Shown: positions 12,901 to 25,785 of the stretch, one piece after another
Numbering within the stretch: position 1 is the stretch's first letter
How the letters are laid out: each line of letters begins with the position of its first letter
From: Himantopus leucocephalus
Lineage: Eukaryota; Chordata; Aves; Charadriiformes; Recurvirostridae
DNA: 64,000 nucleotides
Direction: 5' to 3'
Assembly: GCA_003993805.1 (NCBI GenBank)
Contig: RSEF01000005.1
Coordinates: 16,387,324-16,451,323 of the forward strand
The notes under the pieces: generated by a model
Database searches by the model: none
What the model was told of the DNA's origin: nothing
What the model saw: only the letters and a program-made list of their open reading frames with translations
Program-made: the position numbers and the translations under genes

Positions 12901-13775
12901 GTTCTCTTCTTAGGATAAATAGCGCCAAACCAGGAGCAGATTTACTAGGGGTTGTAATTGCGATTGCAGTCGTAACCCTCACCTTCCTCTGATTAGCGCC
13001 TCCCAGTGTGCCTTCTGTGCTCCCAGGCACACGATGTAGTTGCAATCGCATGGTTGCACTTACTATGAAATGGGAACATGACAAGATCGGGCTCTGAAAA
13101 GGCCACTCATTTGCAATTGGTAGTGTTTACACTCCTGTGCCTTTGAATTTGCTTTTGATTTCTTATGGGGGCTGGATTTAGTTTTGCAAAGAAGGTTTCT
13201 TTCTCCTCTAGAATTTACAGGGCAAAACACATTCCCCTCACATCTACATGTCTAGTTCCTGCTTTACACAAGAACGGAAATTTTAAAAGAAGTGGGTATT
13301 CTCAAATTGCTCTGCACAGGTAGTGAACTAAAACCTGTCTTTTCCCATTCAGCAGAGGTTTGAAAAGGTATTAAATTCTATGACAAAAACAAATTCTTGA
13401 TCCAGAATGACACGTTCTACAGGTGGAGCTAGTTCCAAGGTGCTGCAAGAAACTCTTGTTTCAACAGCTATTCCAGCTAGTTGCCTTACCTATACAAGTC
13501 CTATAGATAACGTCACGAAATTTCAAACAAGCCACAAGAGAAATACTATTCTTGACTGCCACTGTGCCACACCAGTGATTAAAATACAGACCTGAGAGAC
13601 AAGACTCTAGACAGGTTTCTTTTCTGACCTTCAGAAAGGTCAAAAAACCCGACCCAACCTTCCCCACACCAGCCACCACTGAGGGCCATAACAAGGTTAG
13701 GCTGCTAGCACCTCCCTCTTACTTTCACTGGTCTGTCAACTGTACTTGTGTTCATGTACCCACTTTACTCCTTCT
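9938..13775. other. Mostly single-copy sequence with one MIR remnant
   Basis: Apart from the MIR core at 12065-12175, nothing is recognised. The 170-codon open frame on the minus strand at 12572-13084 has no family match and low-complexity-free but unremarkable composition. A 10-bp inverted repeat is at 12959-13050. Confidence 0.55.
12065..12175 (-). mobile_element. MIR-like SINE
   Basis: On the plus strand GGTCAAGTGACTCGCCCAAG and GCCACACAGTCAGCTGCTTA are the reverse complement of the MIR core (AAGTGACTTGCCCAAGGTCACACAGC). The upstream GCTGGGTTAACTGTGGCATG matches the adjoining part (GGGGAAACTGAGGCATG). This is one of the clearest MIR cores in the window. Confidence 0.8.
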
Positions 13776-14684
13776 TTTAATCCTTCAGCGAAATCAAAAC
13801 TGGGAAACATAGTGACCAAGGATGAGGAAAAGGCTGAGGTACCTAATGCCTTCTTTCCCTCAGTGTTTAACAGTAAGACCAGTTGTTCTCTGGATATCGA
13901 ACCCCCTGAGCAGGCCCTAGATTCCAAGAGGAAACCGTTAGTAAGCTGCTACACCACTTAGATGCACACAAGACTATGGGGCCAGATGGGATCCACCCAG
14001 GGGTCCTGAGGGAGCTGGTGGAAGTGCTCACCAAGACACTTTCCATCATTTATCAGGAGTCCTGGCAAACCAACGAGGTCCCAGTTGACTGGAGGCTAGC
14101 AAATGTGACACCCATCCACAAGACAGGCTGCAAGGAGGATCCGGGTAACTACAGGCCTGTCAGCCTGACCTTGGTGCTGAGGAAGGTTACGGAGCTGATC
14201 ACCTTGAGTGCCATCGCACAGCACATACAGGACAACCATGTGATCAGGCCCAGTCAGCATGAGTTCATGAAAGGCACGTCCTGCTTGACTAACCTGATCT
14301 CCTTCTATGACAAAGTAACCTGCTTAGTGGATGAGGCAAAGGCTGTGGATGTTGTTTACCTGGACTTCAGTAAAGCTTTTGACACCATTTCCCGCAGCAT
14401 TCTCCTGGAGAAACTGGCTGCTCATGGCTTGGATGGGCATACTCTTCACTGGCCAAAAAACTGGCTGGTAGGCCAGGCCCAAAGAGTGGTGGTGAATGGA
14501 GTTAAATCCAGGTGGCGGCCGGTCACAGGTGGTGTTCCCCAGGGCTCGGTATTGGGGCCTGTTCTGTTTAATATCTTTATCAATGATCTGGATGAGGGGG
14601 TCGAGTGCACCCTCAGTAAGTTTGCAGATGACACCAAGTTGGGCAGGAGTGTTGATCTGCTTGAGGGTAGGAAGGCTCTACCCG
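13776..14684 (+). mobile_element. CR1 LINE fragment, internal RT region
   Basis: This is a remnant of a CR1 non-LTR retrotransposon. It starts inside ORF2 near the KLGNIVTKDEEKAEV segment and runs through the reverse-transcriptase core to just after FADDTKLG. The similarity stops abruptly near 14684. The 3' part of ORF2 and the octamer tail are missing, which is unusual because CR1 copies normally lose their 5' end. A later deletion or rearrangement is the simplest explanation. There is no sign of activity. Confidence 0.9.
13780..14684 (+). pseudogene. CR1 ORF2 reverse-transcriptase remnant, frameshifted
   Basis: Reverse-transcriptase motifs appear in order: [18 protein letters not shown], a YLDFSKAFD block with an active-site aspartate, [11 protein letters not shown], and the catalytic FADDTKLG. 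The first part (NIVTKDEEKAEV to about 13930) lies in one frame. From the [12 protein letters not shown] segment at about 13937 the match continues in another frame, so at least one frameshift separates them. The main open frame is 13976-14767, but residues after about 14684 ([12 protein letters not shown]) are not CR1. The endonuclease domain and C-terminal part are absent, so this is a dead copy. Confidence 0.88.
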
Positions 14685-17600
14685 AATACGTTACAGCACC
14701 TCTGACTACCCATTTTTATGTGCCTTGCTTGGCTGTTGTAACACAGGTACAACCTCCATTAGAGTAAATTGTACTGAGAATGGAACTGGATTCTCAGTGA
14801 CGTAGACAGGAATGTGATATGTCCATTGTCATCATGTGCTCTATAGTATCTTCACCAAGCTTGTGCATGCTTCTAGTTCCTACTTTTTATTTGTTTGGTT
14901 GGGTTTTTTGTTATGAGATGCTTTTTAGTGAGTGACATACACTGTTATGATTATGTAGGAATAAAGTAGTCAAACAACGCCTGTGCAGAACCTACTGGTC
15001 ACTTGGTTCACTAAGTCTGTGCCTGGTCTTTCTAAAGACCCCCAGGCAAAGATGTTTTCTCATCGTCTGAGGGATTGCGTTATTTTCTGTGCATACCCAA
15101 TACTTATGTGAGAAGAGGGGCATACACTGTTCATTACTTACCATGACAGCCTCTTCTCTTGCCTGCTTTAAAAAGTTACAGTCAGCTAATCAGAGAGTAA
15201 CCCATGTAACCAAGATAAAAAGGGACACAAACTAGAAACAGTGAATATAAACCAGCAACTAATATGAATGGTTTTGCTAATAACATGTTTCTGAAAAACT
15301 GCTTAATCCCAAATGAGTCCCTGAAATACTGACAAACGGATTCATGGACGCTTCAGTAAGTTCACAAACTAGCATCCTGATCATGAACTCGGAAGCAGAA
15401 ACCAGACCTAAATTTACTGTCAAATTCATTTGAAATGGATATCATAACCAAATTTGCTGAGGAATGTACTTTAGGGAACTTTGCATTTAGGTCAGCGGGA
15501 AAGACAAGAGATACTAAAAAAGCATTTCCCATTTCACAGTTCTATCACCAGCACAACTTAAAGCCATCGGTATATATACCCTACCTAAATACTACAGAGG
15601 GTATTATTATAACAAAAGCAACATATTGTTTGTATCTCATTGATTGCCAAGCAAGGAGGAGATTCTGTTGTACAGAGCCCTCTGATACCAGGCAGTAGAT
15701 CTCTGAAATGAAGATGGAAACCAGAAAGGAAAGTCTCACCAAGGGAAAGCAGAAATGCATTTCCTTGGAAGCTGGGTGCTGGCAGGAATGGTCGTCGGTA
15801 GTGCATTCAGACTGCGCACAATAACTTGGAGCACGTAACTGGCTGCAGTGATTTACAGGCTAGCACAGCAGCGGGTGCAGATTACAGTTGCGCTGATAGA
15901 GGCAGAATAACTCCTGGAAATGAGATGCCAGCCACTACACAGCAAAAGGCAGGTGAAGGCCCCTGAAGTGCTTCAGATTTGAAATGACATCCTCCTCTGC
16001 TACATGAATAATTGTTTGGCTTCCATTAGGAATCCTCTCCATTTATATCATAGTTTTGTTGATGTACAAACAATTATTTTTTTAACAATATGGACAGTTC
16101 CTCTCTCCCCTAATCGTCTTGGGTTACTCTTGGTGTCAAGAGGCAAAATATCTCCTGCCTGCTGGTTATAAAGTCAAGAAAAGACAGTTAACAACAACAA
16201 AATGGAGTACCAGACGTGGCTCAAACAGAACCAAAATGCTATGGAAATTAGCTCTTTCCCATGCAAAGTGTATAATACTTTCACTTGTAACAGAGTTTCT
16301 AGCGCAAGAGCACAATATTTTCAGAAAAGCAGGTTTTAGTTCCTAAGGCTCCTTGAAATTAAGATAGCGAAAATTTCTATGGACAGTCTGGTAGCAGTTA
16401 GTCAAAGGCTGTGAAGAATGTAAGCCAGAAGCTTGGAGCGCACTCATTCAACTGACTGGTAATTTTTAATGCCACCTCTTTAAGTAGTCAGCTATAAGAT
16501 ATGTTGGCATCTCCCAAGTTTAGTTAGCCTTGAACGTTTGAGGACAAATGACCTATTTAAGGAGGCAACACCGTGATTCTGTGTCGGGGCAGAGCATTTT
16601 TAAAAATGACTGCTGTGTTTGAACCCCCAACCTGAGACCTCATTGAAGAAGGTAGGTTTTGGACTGGGTGACTGAAACGTAAGACTCAACAACTTCTGTA
16701 GAGATGTCAGCTGTTCAAGGCTGAACTCAATGGAGAATGGTGTACTTCCATCTGAGCTTGCACCCCTTAGATCTTGAGGGTACAGCAGGATAAAAGTTAG
16801 TCAACCATATTTTGTTAACTTGTTGTGGCTAACGATGACATGTAGGTAGGAAGAGAGGGACCACAGGGCTCTGTAGAGAGACTTCCTAACTTCAATATAT
16901 TTCTTTTTACTGTCAGCTACTGTGGCATAGAGCCAGTCACCATGCTAAGGGCCTGTGTCATAATGCATGTACAGTTAAGGGATTATTAACATGCCTTTGC
17001 ACCAACTATAAAGTCTACTTGCATGGAAAGGTGGCAGTATGCTGCTGTATTCTCATCCCAGGCTTTGCCTTCTGCTTCTGCACTGCGATTCATGGCTATT
17101 GTAGCTAATCCAAAGACATCAGAAATTTACTACAATAGACTAATTTTTCTTTTTTTGTACTGATAGGAAAAGATGAGCACTGCAAAACTTCCTCTGATAC
17201 CAATCAGAGCTGAACTTACTGGCTAATTATTGTATTCATGCCCATGTCAATGGGATTAAAACTTCTGTCCAAGCCCAGGAACAGATTTCTAAATGCCGAA
17301 AACAATTATTAAAATACATTTCCAAAGCTCCAAATGACAGCGAAACACAGGTGCTAAGAAGAATCATTCACTACTAACAAGTTAAACTTTATTCAAACTT
17401 CAGAGACAGAGGGACTACAAATGCTGCTTTTATAGGAACATTTTTTCAACACAGGCCAAGTAAAAAAATAAATTATAACTAGCCATTAACATCATGTGTT
17501 CACTCAGCATAGCCCGCATGAAATAGAAAGAAATTAAAAATAAATTTCAGTACTATAAATTAAAAGATGCCACAGAAGGTATGCAAATTGCATGCCACAA

Positions 17601-18343
17601 GGTCTTGTTTTTTGTTTACAAAGAATGTGTTTTCAGTTTGATGGAGAGGCATCATTACGGAGGGAATTTGAGGCATTTTAAATAGCAGAAGCACTCATTA
17701 AGAATTCATTTTTAACAGGAAGACTGGAAAAAAAAATTAAAATTAATGAGCAAGATGAGGTGGGGGGGAACTTTGAAGATGACAGCTTCTTGCTAAAAAA
17801 AGACACACTTGATATTAATCACAAGCAGTTCACATACATGCATTACCCCTAACTCTACTGTCACAATCTCCAGGACTAATTCACAGCTGCTTCATGTTCA
17901 CTTTGCGTCAGGCTACTTGGCAAAGCACAGTGCAGCCCCTCAGACACTGGTAATAAAGACGAGGAATACGTCACCAGGCAAAGGACATGGCATAGCCTGG
18001 TTTAAACGTAGGTGATTCAATATTCCTGCAGTGGCAACTATGGGAGACCCTCAGGAAGAGGTACAACTACAGTCTATACAAAAGCTCAAACTCACTACAG
18101 CAGTTTCTGAGAAGGAAAAGCACAAGTACTCTTGCTGCACCACTATCATGTATTTTCTGTAAAAAAATGAAATTAATCTGGGACAATTTGTAGCTGGCAC
18201 ATTAAAACACTATAGCACCTTTTAAGTCTCTTCAAAAATCTGCCTGCTTTAGAACCTCATGATCTGGACATCAGAGAGATTTTCTCAAACATCATTTCCT
18301 TAGTCTTAAAAGGAGGAAAAAAACCCAAGTCACCTTTCTTTAA

Positions 18344-18364
18344 ACACACACACACACACACACA
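18344..18364. repeat. (CA)n microsatellite
   Basis: About ten perfect CA units following TTTAA; a likely length-polymorphic locus. Confidence 0.95.
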
Positions 18365-19059
18365 GAGGCTCGACTGCTTAACTGATGCACAACACCACAC
18401 AAGTTTTAGAAAATTGAGTGTTGTGCAACCATCAATTTATTCTTCAATACCCTCACAGAGGAAAATAAAGTTTTGATTATTCCTCCTGTAAAAAATTTTG
18501 TTTGTTTCTTTTAAATGCTCAAATTCTTGATGAAGGGTTTTGGAAGGCTCTGGTTCAGGCTTGCTATACAAAGTGGTTATTACAAAGAAGAGAGGTGGGC
18601 AAGCCTTTCCTGACTCTGAATCTCTTAGTTTAGATTAAAAAACCTGAAGGTAGACCTGGAAGGGAACAGACTAATCCAAGCTGAACTGACCCTGGCAGTG
18701 GTAGTGTGGAGGGCACCCTGGGCAAGTGTGAAAAGCCTGGGACAAAGAGGAGCAAAAGCAGCAATGCAGAAGTTACCGGAGCGAAGCAGGAGTAAGAGGA
18801 GTTGCATGAAGATGTTTGAGGGAATGAGACTTTGGTCTCATTTCATACCGAGAATGTGCAAGAAGATGACTTCATGCTAAGCATCTTTATAACTAAGGTG
18901 ATGGTTTTCGGTGTGAGACTCTGTATTTGACCATTCCCACCATCCCCAATGAGTTGGTTTTATTTCCTTCGACCCTGCAGAACACCATGCAGAAGAGGTG
19001 CCCTGCACTGCAAACACGGGCACAACCCTACTGAGGGACACCTTTCTGAAAACAATGTC

Positions 19060-19134
19060 CAGGTCTGTTCCAAAGTCCACTGAAATCAGTGGAAAGGCTT
19101 TCTCAAAATTTAGTGAGCTGTGGATCAGGCCTAG
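19060..19134. repeat. Possible ancient repeat fragment
   Basis: CCAAAGTCCACTGAAATCAG, TGGAAAGGCTTTCTC and GTGAGCTGTGGATCAGGCCT resemble the end of an old amniote repeat (ACTTCAATGGG ... TTTGGATCAGGCCC). It is short and diverged, so this could be chance. Confidence 0.35.
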
Positions 19135-19579
19135 ATAAAGCTTAAGCTCGTTTGGAGGAGAACTAAGAAATTTCCATGCTGGGCAGAGACGCCTCAGCTA
19201 GCTCCAAACAAGCTGCCTAATGAGCCCAAGCTGAGTGCTGCTGATACTGCTATAATGTTCCTGTCCCCATATGGGCACATTCAGAGCTAACTTAGGTGTC
19301 TCTGCATGACCCTGTATTGCATCATGTAGACATACCCGAGCTGCTTTGCTGCTTTCTTGTTGAAATGAAAGCAGAAGCAACAGAATAGGCAGTTTATAAT
19401 TACAGGATTAGTTCTTATTAATATTTGCCCCTTTAAGATCTGGCATCTTCAACAACCATGTATGAAAACGGATTGAAAAGACTGCATGAAAATTCTCCTT
19501 TAGGACTCAGCTGACCCAAATACACAGTTCTCTTGCTCTGAATTCCCCTATATAGTGCAGGGAGACAAACTGCTCTGTT

Positions 19580-19620
19580 TTCTCTCTCTCTCTCTCTTTT
19601 TCCTTTTTTTTTTTTTTCCC
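19580..19620. repeat. (TC)n tract followed by poly-T
   Basis: About eight TC units pass into a T-rich run with two C interruptions, then CCCC. The whole stretch is pyrimidine-only on the plus strand. Confidence 0.9.
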
Positions 19621-21021
19621 CTTCCATAATGCTGCATTGCAGGACCGAATTTTCTGATTATCATGCAGTATCTTATTTTGATTGTCCTTTTCCCAAATGA
19701 AATGATTCTGGTACTCTCAGGACAATCAGGAATGATCTATCTCCTGCTCCGAGGGGGTAGGTACTGCCTTTCCGTAATAGGTGAGCTTAAAAGCATACGT
19801 ACAGTCAGAAAAGTGGTTGCACCTCAGGGCACTGCCAACACGACTATATCAGACAGCGGCATGACAACATGTGACTAAAAAAAGCCATGACCACAGAAAC
19901 CCCTTCCATCGATGCAACGACAGCATCAAAACACAATTTTCACTGGTTTAGCTTGCCTTGCGTAGGGTGAGGGTAACTAATAAGGCTGTATTCCCAACAG
20001 CAGTGCTGTGCTGGTATTGCATAAGTATTTTGACAGTGTGGTTGGCACAGCTTTCAAAAAAACCTCCTCTTGCTCCCTATTGTGTATTCATAGACAATTC
20101 TGCGTAGCCAAATGACACAAACAAGGTTTTAACACTTCTATCATCCTTGCAGAGTAAGCACTGCCATGATAGAAGGAGTAATACCTACTTTGGTTCCTGT
20201 ATCGTCAATAAAGCTTATAAACTAAACTTCAGGTGTAGAAGCTTTACCTTCAGGTACCTTTACCAAGTAAGTGAGTTTCTGAAACTAGCAATTAGAAAAT
20301 CCTTTTTCTCACTTGCAAGCTTGGACATAGTTGATCTACAAGCCATGGACAGAAAAAAGCAAACAGGAAAACCTAAAATACCATTGGTTTTTACAGACAC
20401 ACTTAGAAGCAGAGTCATACTGCAAAAATGGCTCTTCCAGCTCCTCAGGAAACCTGCACAATCATTTAACAACTGCAAGAACATTCAAGGTCAAAGGCAA
20501 GCTCTTTTTGGAGACAAGTTGCCTTCTAGCTATAGTGCTAAACTCTGTAAAGTAGAGCCTATATTGCCGATGAGATGACTGGGAGAGGCCTAAATCAAAC
20601 AGCAAGCTCTATGAACAACGTACATAAATAAAAGCTTTATTGAGCCCCATGTCTGAAATTCATACACAACAGGAGAATTGGAATGGGAAAGCTGGCCTGC
20701 TCTGCTTTGATGAATCACTATACATCAGCACCAAGCCTACTCTTCTCATTTCAGCAAAGTACACTTTAGCTTTCAAGACCCCAAAGCAACTGAGGGATAG
20801 GAAAGCACAAAACCCCACGTCAGTATAGAAAAGGAGGAAAAAGCATCACTGATTATAGTTTACTTCCACTAAGCTAACCCTTTGGTGGCTCCTTATTGCA
20901 AGAGCTTTACCAAAAATGGTACAAGGGCACGAGGAGAACAGTTCTTCACACTGTGGATACTGCATTCGTATCTACACGATTCTGGCTGAAACTCCTGGAG
21001 TCCCATCTTGGCATGTTTCAG

Positions 21022-21228
21022 GATCATAGAATCGTAGAATCGTTAAGGTTGGAAGGGACCTTTCAGATCATCTAGTCCAACCATTAACCTAACCTGACAA
21101 AACCACATCTAAACCATATCCCCAAATACCTTGTCTACCCTTTTTTTAAACACCTCCAGGGATGGCGAATCCACCACCTCCCTGGGCAGCCTATTCCAAT
21201 GTTGAATGACCCTTTATCAGTAAAAAGG
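21022..21228 (-). mobile_element. CR1 LINE 3' end, 5'-truncated
   Basis: On the plus strand this reads ATCATAGAATCGTAGAATC, then GGTTGGAAGGGACCTTTCAG, ATCATCTAGTCCAACC and CACCTCCAGGGATGG. This is the reverse complement of the CR1 3' untranslated region with its octamer tail at the left. Similarity fades near 21228. The copy is a typical short 5'-truncated insertion. Confidence 0.93.
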
Positions 21229-23055
21229 CAGAAGGTATCTGAGAGGTAAGAGCTCTGAGGTCTCCAATGTGCTGGGCTGATGTCTCACAGCAGTTTAGGG
21301 TATCGCTCCTTCTCCAGCTTGAGCTCAGGACTCCACTGAAACAAAAAGTACTCTCCCACAATAACATAAAGCGTAGTGGGAAGCTCTGCCGATAAAAAAA
21401 CCAACCACCTGTTTTTGGCATCTGCTTTGTTTAGTTTTCCTATGAAAAGCTATATTGGGCCAGACTGCAAGTTATGCAACCTGCAATTACTCAGCTGTCG
21501 ACCAGCTTCTGCTGAAAACATCCACAGCAGAGACTTCCCAAGCTACTTAGGCACCATGCAGAAACAGAGCCCTGGGATACAACAGAATGGAGGAAGGGAC
21601 CAGTCTGAGGTTCGTAAATGAGGAGGGAAAGCAACAAGTTAAAGAAAATTCACTACAGGTAAATGAATGGTAATGAAACCTTGGAAGAGTTTTCCACGTA
21701 GTTTTCCACAACACCATGAGTCTTTAGCTGAGATGGGATTGCCGCATGAAGCCCAAGAAGGAAAAAAAGGCTTCTGGTAGCCCAATTAGTCACTCACAGT
21801 ATTTCTGACATTGTTGTGACATGAAGAACTACTTGGAAAGTCTGATATGTTATTTGCACAAAAGAAGAGTAAGGCTAGCAGGAAACGATGAAACAGTCTG
21901 TCAATTAAGCATACCATTTGTTCAACTTGTAATGGAAGGAGAATGAAAAGGAGAATAATGGAAATTAGCTGTGGATGTGCTATCAGACTATAACCAGAGC
22001 CCAGGGTGAGACAGGGAACAGGTTTTTCCTGTTTCTTTTGGAGATATGAACACTGTCACAAAGCCATTTCAACTTGCCTGGCATCTTGCTCTCCAAAATC
22101 AAGGCAAAAAGCAGTCTCATCCTGCTTCAAACCTGAAACATCTATGGTCTTCCCACCAGCGGCTCCAAGTTTTCTGAAGTCACAAATAATTTATAATGCT
22201 GCAGCCTAGGAGTCCTAACATGCAAACAGAAAACTGGCCCCATTTTCCACTAATGCTATTTCATCATCACAGGGAATAATAAAGAAAAGAAATGCAGTGC
22301 ACTTGCAGATACTTAAAACAAGTTTGATTGCAGGACTGGGGAATGCTAAAGCACGGGAAGGGAAAGACACACAGAGCATAAGGTTAGCAGGCTAAACTGT
22401 TCCAGGAAGAAGAAAGTTTAGCCTTTGTCTATGATTAAGTGGTTGATTCTGCAAAGCTGGGCAGGTATCAAGAACTGGTTAATTGAGGGCAAGACAGAGT
22501 TAGAGTACAAAGTGAAAACAGAGCAGTCAAGGGGAGAAAAACAGCTGCCACAAAGTCTGTTTTCCCTTAGGGTTTCTAGTTATCATTTGAAGATAAATAT
22601 ATTTTTCAACTAACCTATTCTGCAGAGCTAATTCCCTGGAAATGCTGGGAATCCACTAATACAGCTGCCTAATATATTCAGGAGCTGATGAGTCTGTACT
22701 TGTGTAGTGTCCTTTCAGATTTTGTACCTAATAAGAAATTAAATAACACAGCAGTGACGAAAGCATTGTATGCATATATTTAGTCATCCCTCATAGCAGA
22801 TGGCCAGTAGACATCCCAAAGCAAGTGCTAGACTTACCGGGATGTGTGTAACAGCAAAGAGGAATTAAAGGCAGGTTCCGATACAAAGAGGGGAAAAAAC
22901 CTGCTGCCTTAGGTTTTGCAGCTGTGTGTGGCTGAAGGACAACAACCCCTCTGATAAAATAACGTGATCTTTGCCACCTCCAAAGTTTGCTTTTCACCAG
23001 GAAGCCACACATCCCCCCCAGGAACTGAAGCTATATCGATCAGGTATAATATGCT

Positions 23056-23100
23056 GAGTATATTTTATACTGGAGTATATTTTATACTGCAGTATATTTT
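23056..23100. repeat. 17-bp tandem repeat of small hairpins
   Basis: The unit GAGTATATTTTATACTG occurs at 23056-23072 and 23073-23089, with a partial third unit at 23090-23100. Each full unit contains AGTATA and TATACT, which are reverse complements around a TTT loop. Confidence 0.85.
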
Positions 23101-23739
23101 GGGAGTCAAAGTACTGTCCATGCTACCTGCATACTGATTTTTCAAAAGCATAATTTCTAAAGTTTATGTACACATTTACAAACAATCAATTAAAACTTAT
23201 TCCAGTTCTACTCCGTTTTTCAGACCTATACATTTTTGTGACTGCACTGTACCAGCAGACCCATCGGGTGAATTCAAGTCTATGGGAAGAGACTAACTCA
23301 CAAACCCATGCAGTCCATGCCCTTTGGTGCTTTGGGTAAGATGTCAAGATCTCACAGAAACCTCTGTGTTTCTTCTCACATTACTGTGGCACGCGCAGAG
23401 AGGGAGGTGCCCAGAAGCAAAGAACATTTAGCATAATGACTCAGATGGGTGGTCAGCAGTTTAAACCAGCCACTTGATGTTACTATAATGAGGATTCAGT
23501 TTAACAGTTGTTCTGCATGCACAGAAATCTCCTCCCCCCATCCCCAGGAAATCACTTAAAAATAAAAAGAACAAAAATCAAATCATCTGTTTGAGAAGGA
23601 GGTTATGGCTTGGAAAATGCACATAATGGGTGGAGCAAAAATGCCCATGGGTGAGTAAAAATTATTTCTCATAGCAAGAGGATCAGGGACCGTCTGAGCT
23701 TTATCTCAGGGTTGACACACTATAAATAAAAATCCAGGG

Positions 23740-23815
23740 CCAAATTCAGAACTGTAGGAAATAGATGCACTTCTGCTGAATCCAACAGGAGTAGAATCCT
23801 CTCATGATAACTCTG
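23740..23815. repeat. Possible ancient repeat fragment
   Basis: CCAGGGCCAAATTCAGAACT followed by CTTCTGCTGAATCCAACAGG and AGTAGAATCCTC recall the GGGCCAAATTCTGA ... TCAATGGAGTT pattern of old amniote repeats. Only the edge is convincing. Confidence 0.3.
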
Positions 23816-25785
23816 AGCTTAGGCCAGTATGTTTTATACACATTTTGAGCCACAGAAGTCTTGCTTGAAAATGAATTAAAGTTATTTCCATGATGGTTAG
23901 CAGAATTGCATCATATGCCACTTACTCACCAGGCAACAAATACCTGTTCTAAATTGTCTACTAAATCAATTAAAAAATTCCCATCCAGCATCAATACATT
24001 CTGATGTATATAAGAGCGACCTTGATCTTTCAACTACTACGTCATTAGCTTCCTGAATCTCATAAACAAATCTAATTTATTAAAACATATTCTCAGGAAT
24101 ATGCCTGGCCAATAAAACCCTGAAACGCTTCTTAATTGCTATAGGGTTTAAGTATAGGCTTTAAGCTTAGGATATCTAAACATCTATAGATGCATTAAAT
24201 CTGTTGAGATGTAACCTTCTTGCCAGGCCCTGAATTCTTCAATTCTGCTCAGATCTCTCACTTCTGCCATGACATTGTGTGCTGTGGGTCTAGGTATTCA
24301 TAGTCCTGATCATAAGAATAATGCTTAAACTCTTGATGTACGCTGACTGAAACATTGTAACTTCAAAAATTCTTATCTGCATATGCAAATAAAGAAGCTG
24401 AACATTCTGACTAGCTATTAACAGCCTTTTCTTTAAACCAGGCTGTTATTAAATTCTGTATTCAGTCACAGTGAAGGTCACAGAGCTGGTATCAGACCAT
24501 TACTCGTGATGGCAGGATTTGTGGCATATTATTTCAGGTTAAGAATGCAGACAAAATAGGCCCTACTTCTGCTCAAGTTCCATAAGCTTTTGAAAAAAGG
24601 TAAATGAACAGCTCTTAAGGCATACGGGTATTAGTACAGCACAGCTAAAGGCTGAACTGAGGCCTGAGGATACAGAACTGCCAGAGGTGTTATAACTACA
24701 GTAGCTGTAAAGAAGGATGGCTGTGGGGTATTCTGAAGAGAGGACCCAGAATCAAAACAGGAGAAGAAAAATATATTTGCAGGAGTAGCAGACAGTTATA
24801 GTAATGGGGAGGAAGAAATTAAGAATGATATGAATGGTATTGCTGTTCAAAAGATGTGTAAAAATAAGGGGAGAGAAACCAAGCATCTCTAACTGGATAT
24901 GCACCTGGAAAATAAGTGGAAGAGAAATAGAAACTGTAATGAAAGGGACAGCTGGAGAGATTATATCAGAGGATGGAGGTCAAGCCTCTGTGAGAACCAG
25001 CAGTCTGAGACTGATAAATGAAACAGTCAGAAATAGTTAAGACCTCTTTAGAAGTGCAGTGAAGGTACGTCAATACGTTCATTATTTCATCTATTGTCTG
25101 CTAGTTGTTCCTCAAACAGAGGAACAGAACTTTATATCTAAAATTTGATTTATATCTAACACTTAAATCACAGAAATTCAGTAATCATGTCCTTTATTCC
25201 AGCCCAGTGCATTTATGATCCCACTTCCAGTGTTCCCTCCTACAGATCGCCAAGATCTCCTCTCAAGACTCCAGGTAGGCTCTAAGAAAGCACTCCTCCT
25301 TTGCCTGCTAATGTGGTTGCTCTCTTGTTGGTATTCAAACTGCAAGCAAGATGCGATCATTACCATGAGTTCCTTCAGGCTCCTTAAGCCTCAGACTTCC
25401 CTCAGTAAAGGAGCCTTTGAACCAGAGTCCTAAACCCTCTTCATGCTACTGCTGTAATGTTTATTTTCACTTGCTGAGACCCCCATTCTTTGTATGTTAG
25501 TCTGTTGATTCTCAGTTTTACTGACGAATTTTTCTTCTGCTGCCCCTTTTTATACTCAATTTTCCTGACACATAATTACACTGATTGGTTGTTCCTACCA
25601 TGAGGCGGCAGCAATCAGTACTGTCTGCACAGTTCTCTGAGGCATTAAGTTTTTCTTCCAACTCCTATAGATTTTGTTTTAATTTTTCCCAGTCTTCATT
25701 TGATGACTGACACAAGTTTATTCATTACTGAACACAACAGCCATGAGAGCTGGCAAATCTCTCTCCTCATATCTGCACTGGGGTT

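Larger units (their letters stand above)
14685..21021. other. Single-copy intronic sequence, no gene seen
   Basis: After the abrupt end of the CR1 remnant there is unique, AT-leaning sequence with a CA microsatellite, a TC/poly-T tract and one doubtful ancient repeat fragment. The open frame at 20147-20578 (143 codons) has no recognisable domain. Confidence 0.55.
21229..25785. other. Single-copy AT-rich intronic sequence
   Basis: No gene or clear repeat apart from a small tandem hairpin repeat at 23056. The block 23500-24600 is AT-rich and contains an octamer motif ATGCAAAT at about 24383. Confidence 0.55.

Noticed and set aside
12572..13084. 170-codon open frame on the minus strand
   Set aside because: No domain, no splice signals consistent with an exon and no compositional sign of coding.
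18657..18700. Weak resemblance to a CR1 3' end (TGGAAGGGAACAGACTAATCC)
   Set aside because: Only about 20 bases resemble CR1 and no octamer or neighbouring landmarks are present.
20147..20578. 143-codon plus-strand open frame
   Set aside because: Basic, low-information sequence with no recognised domain; within expected chance lengths for AT-moderate DNA.
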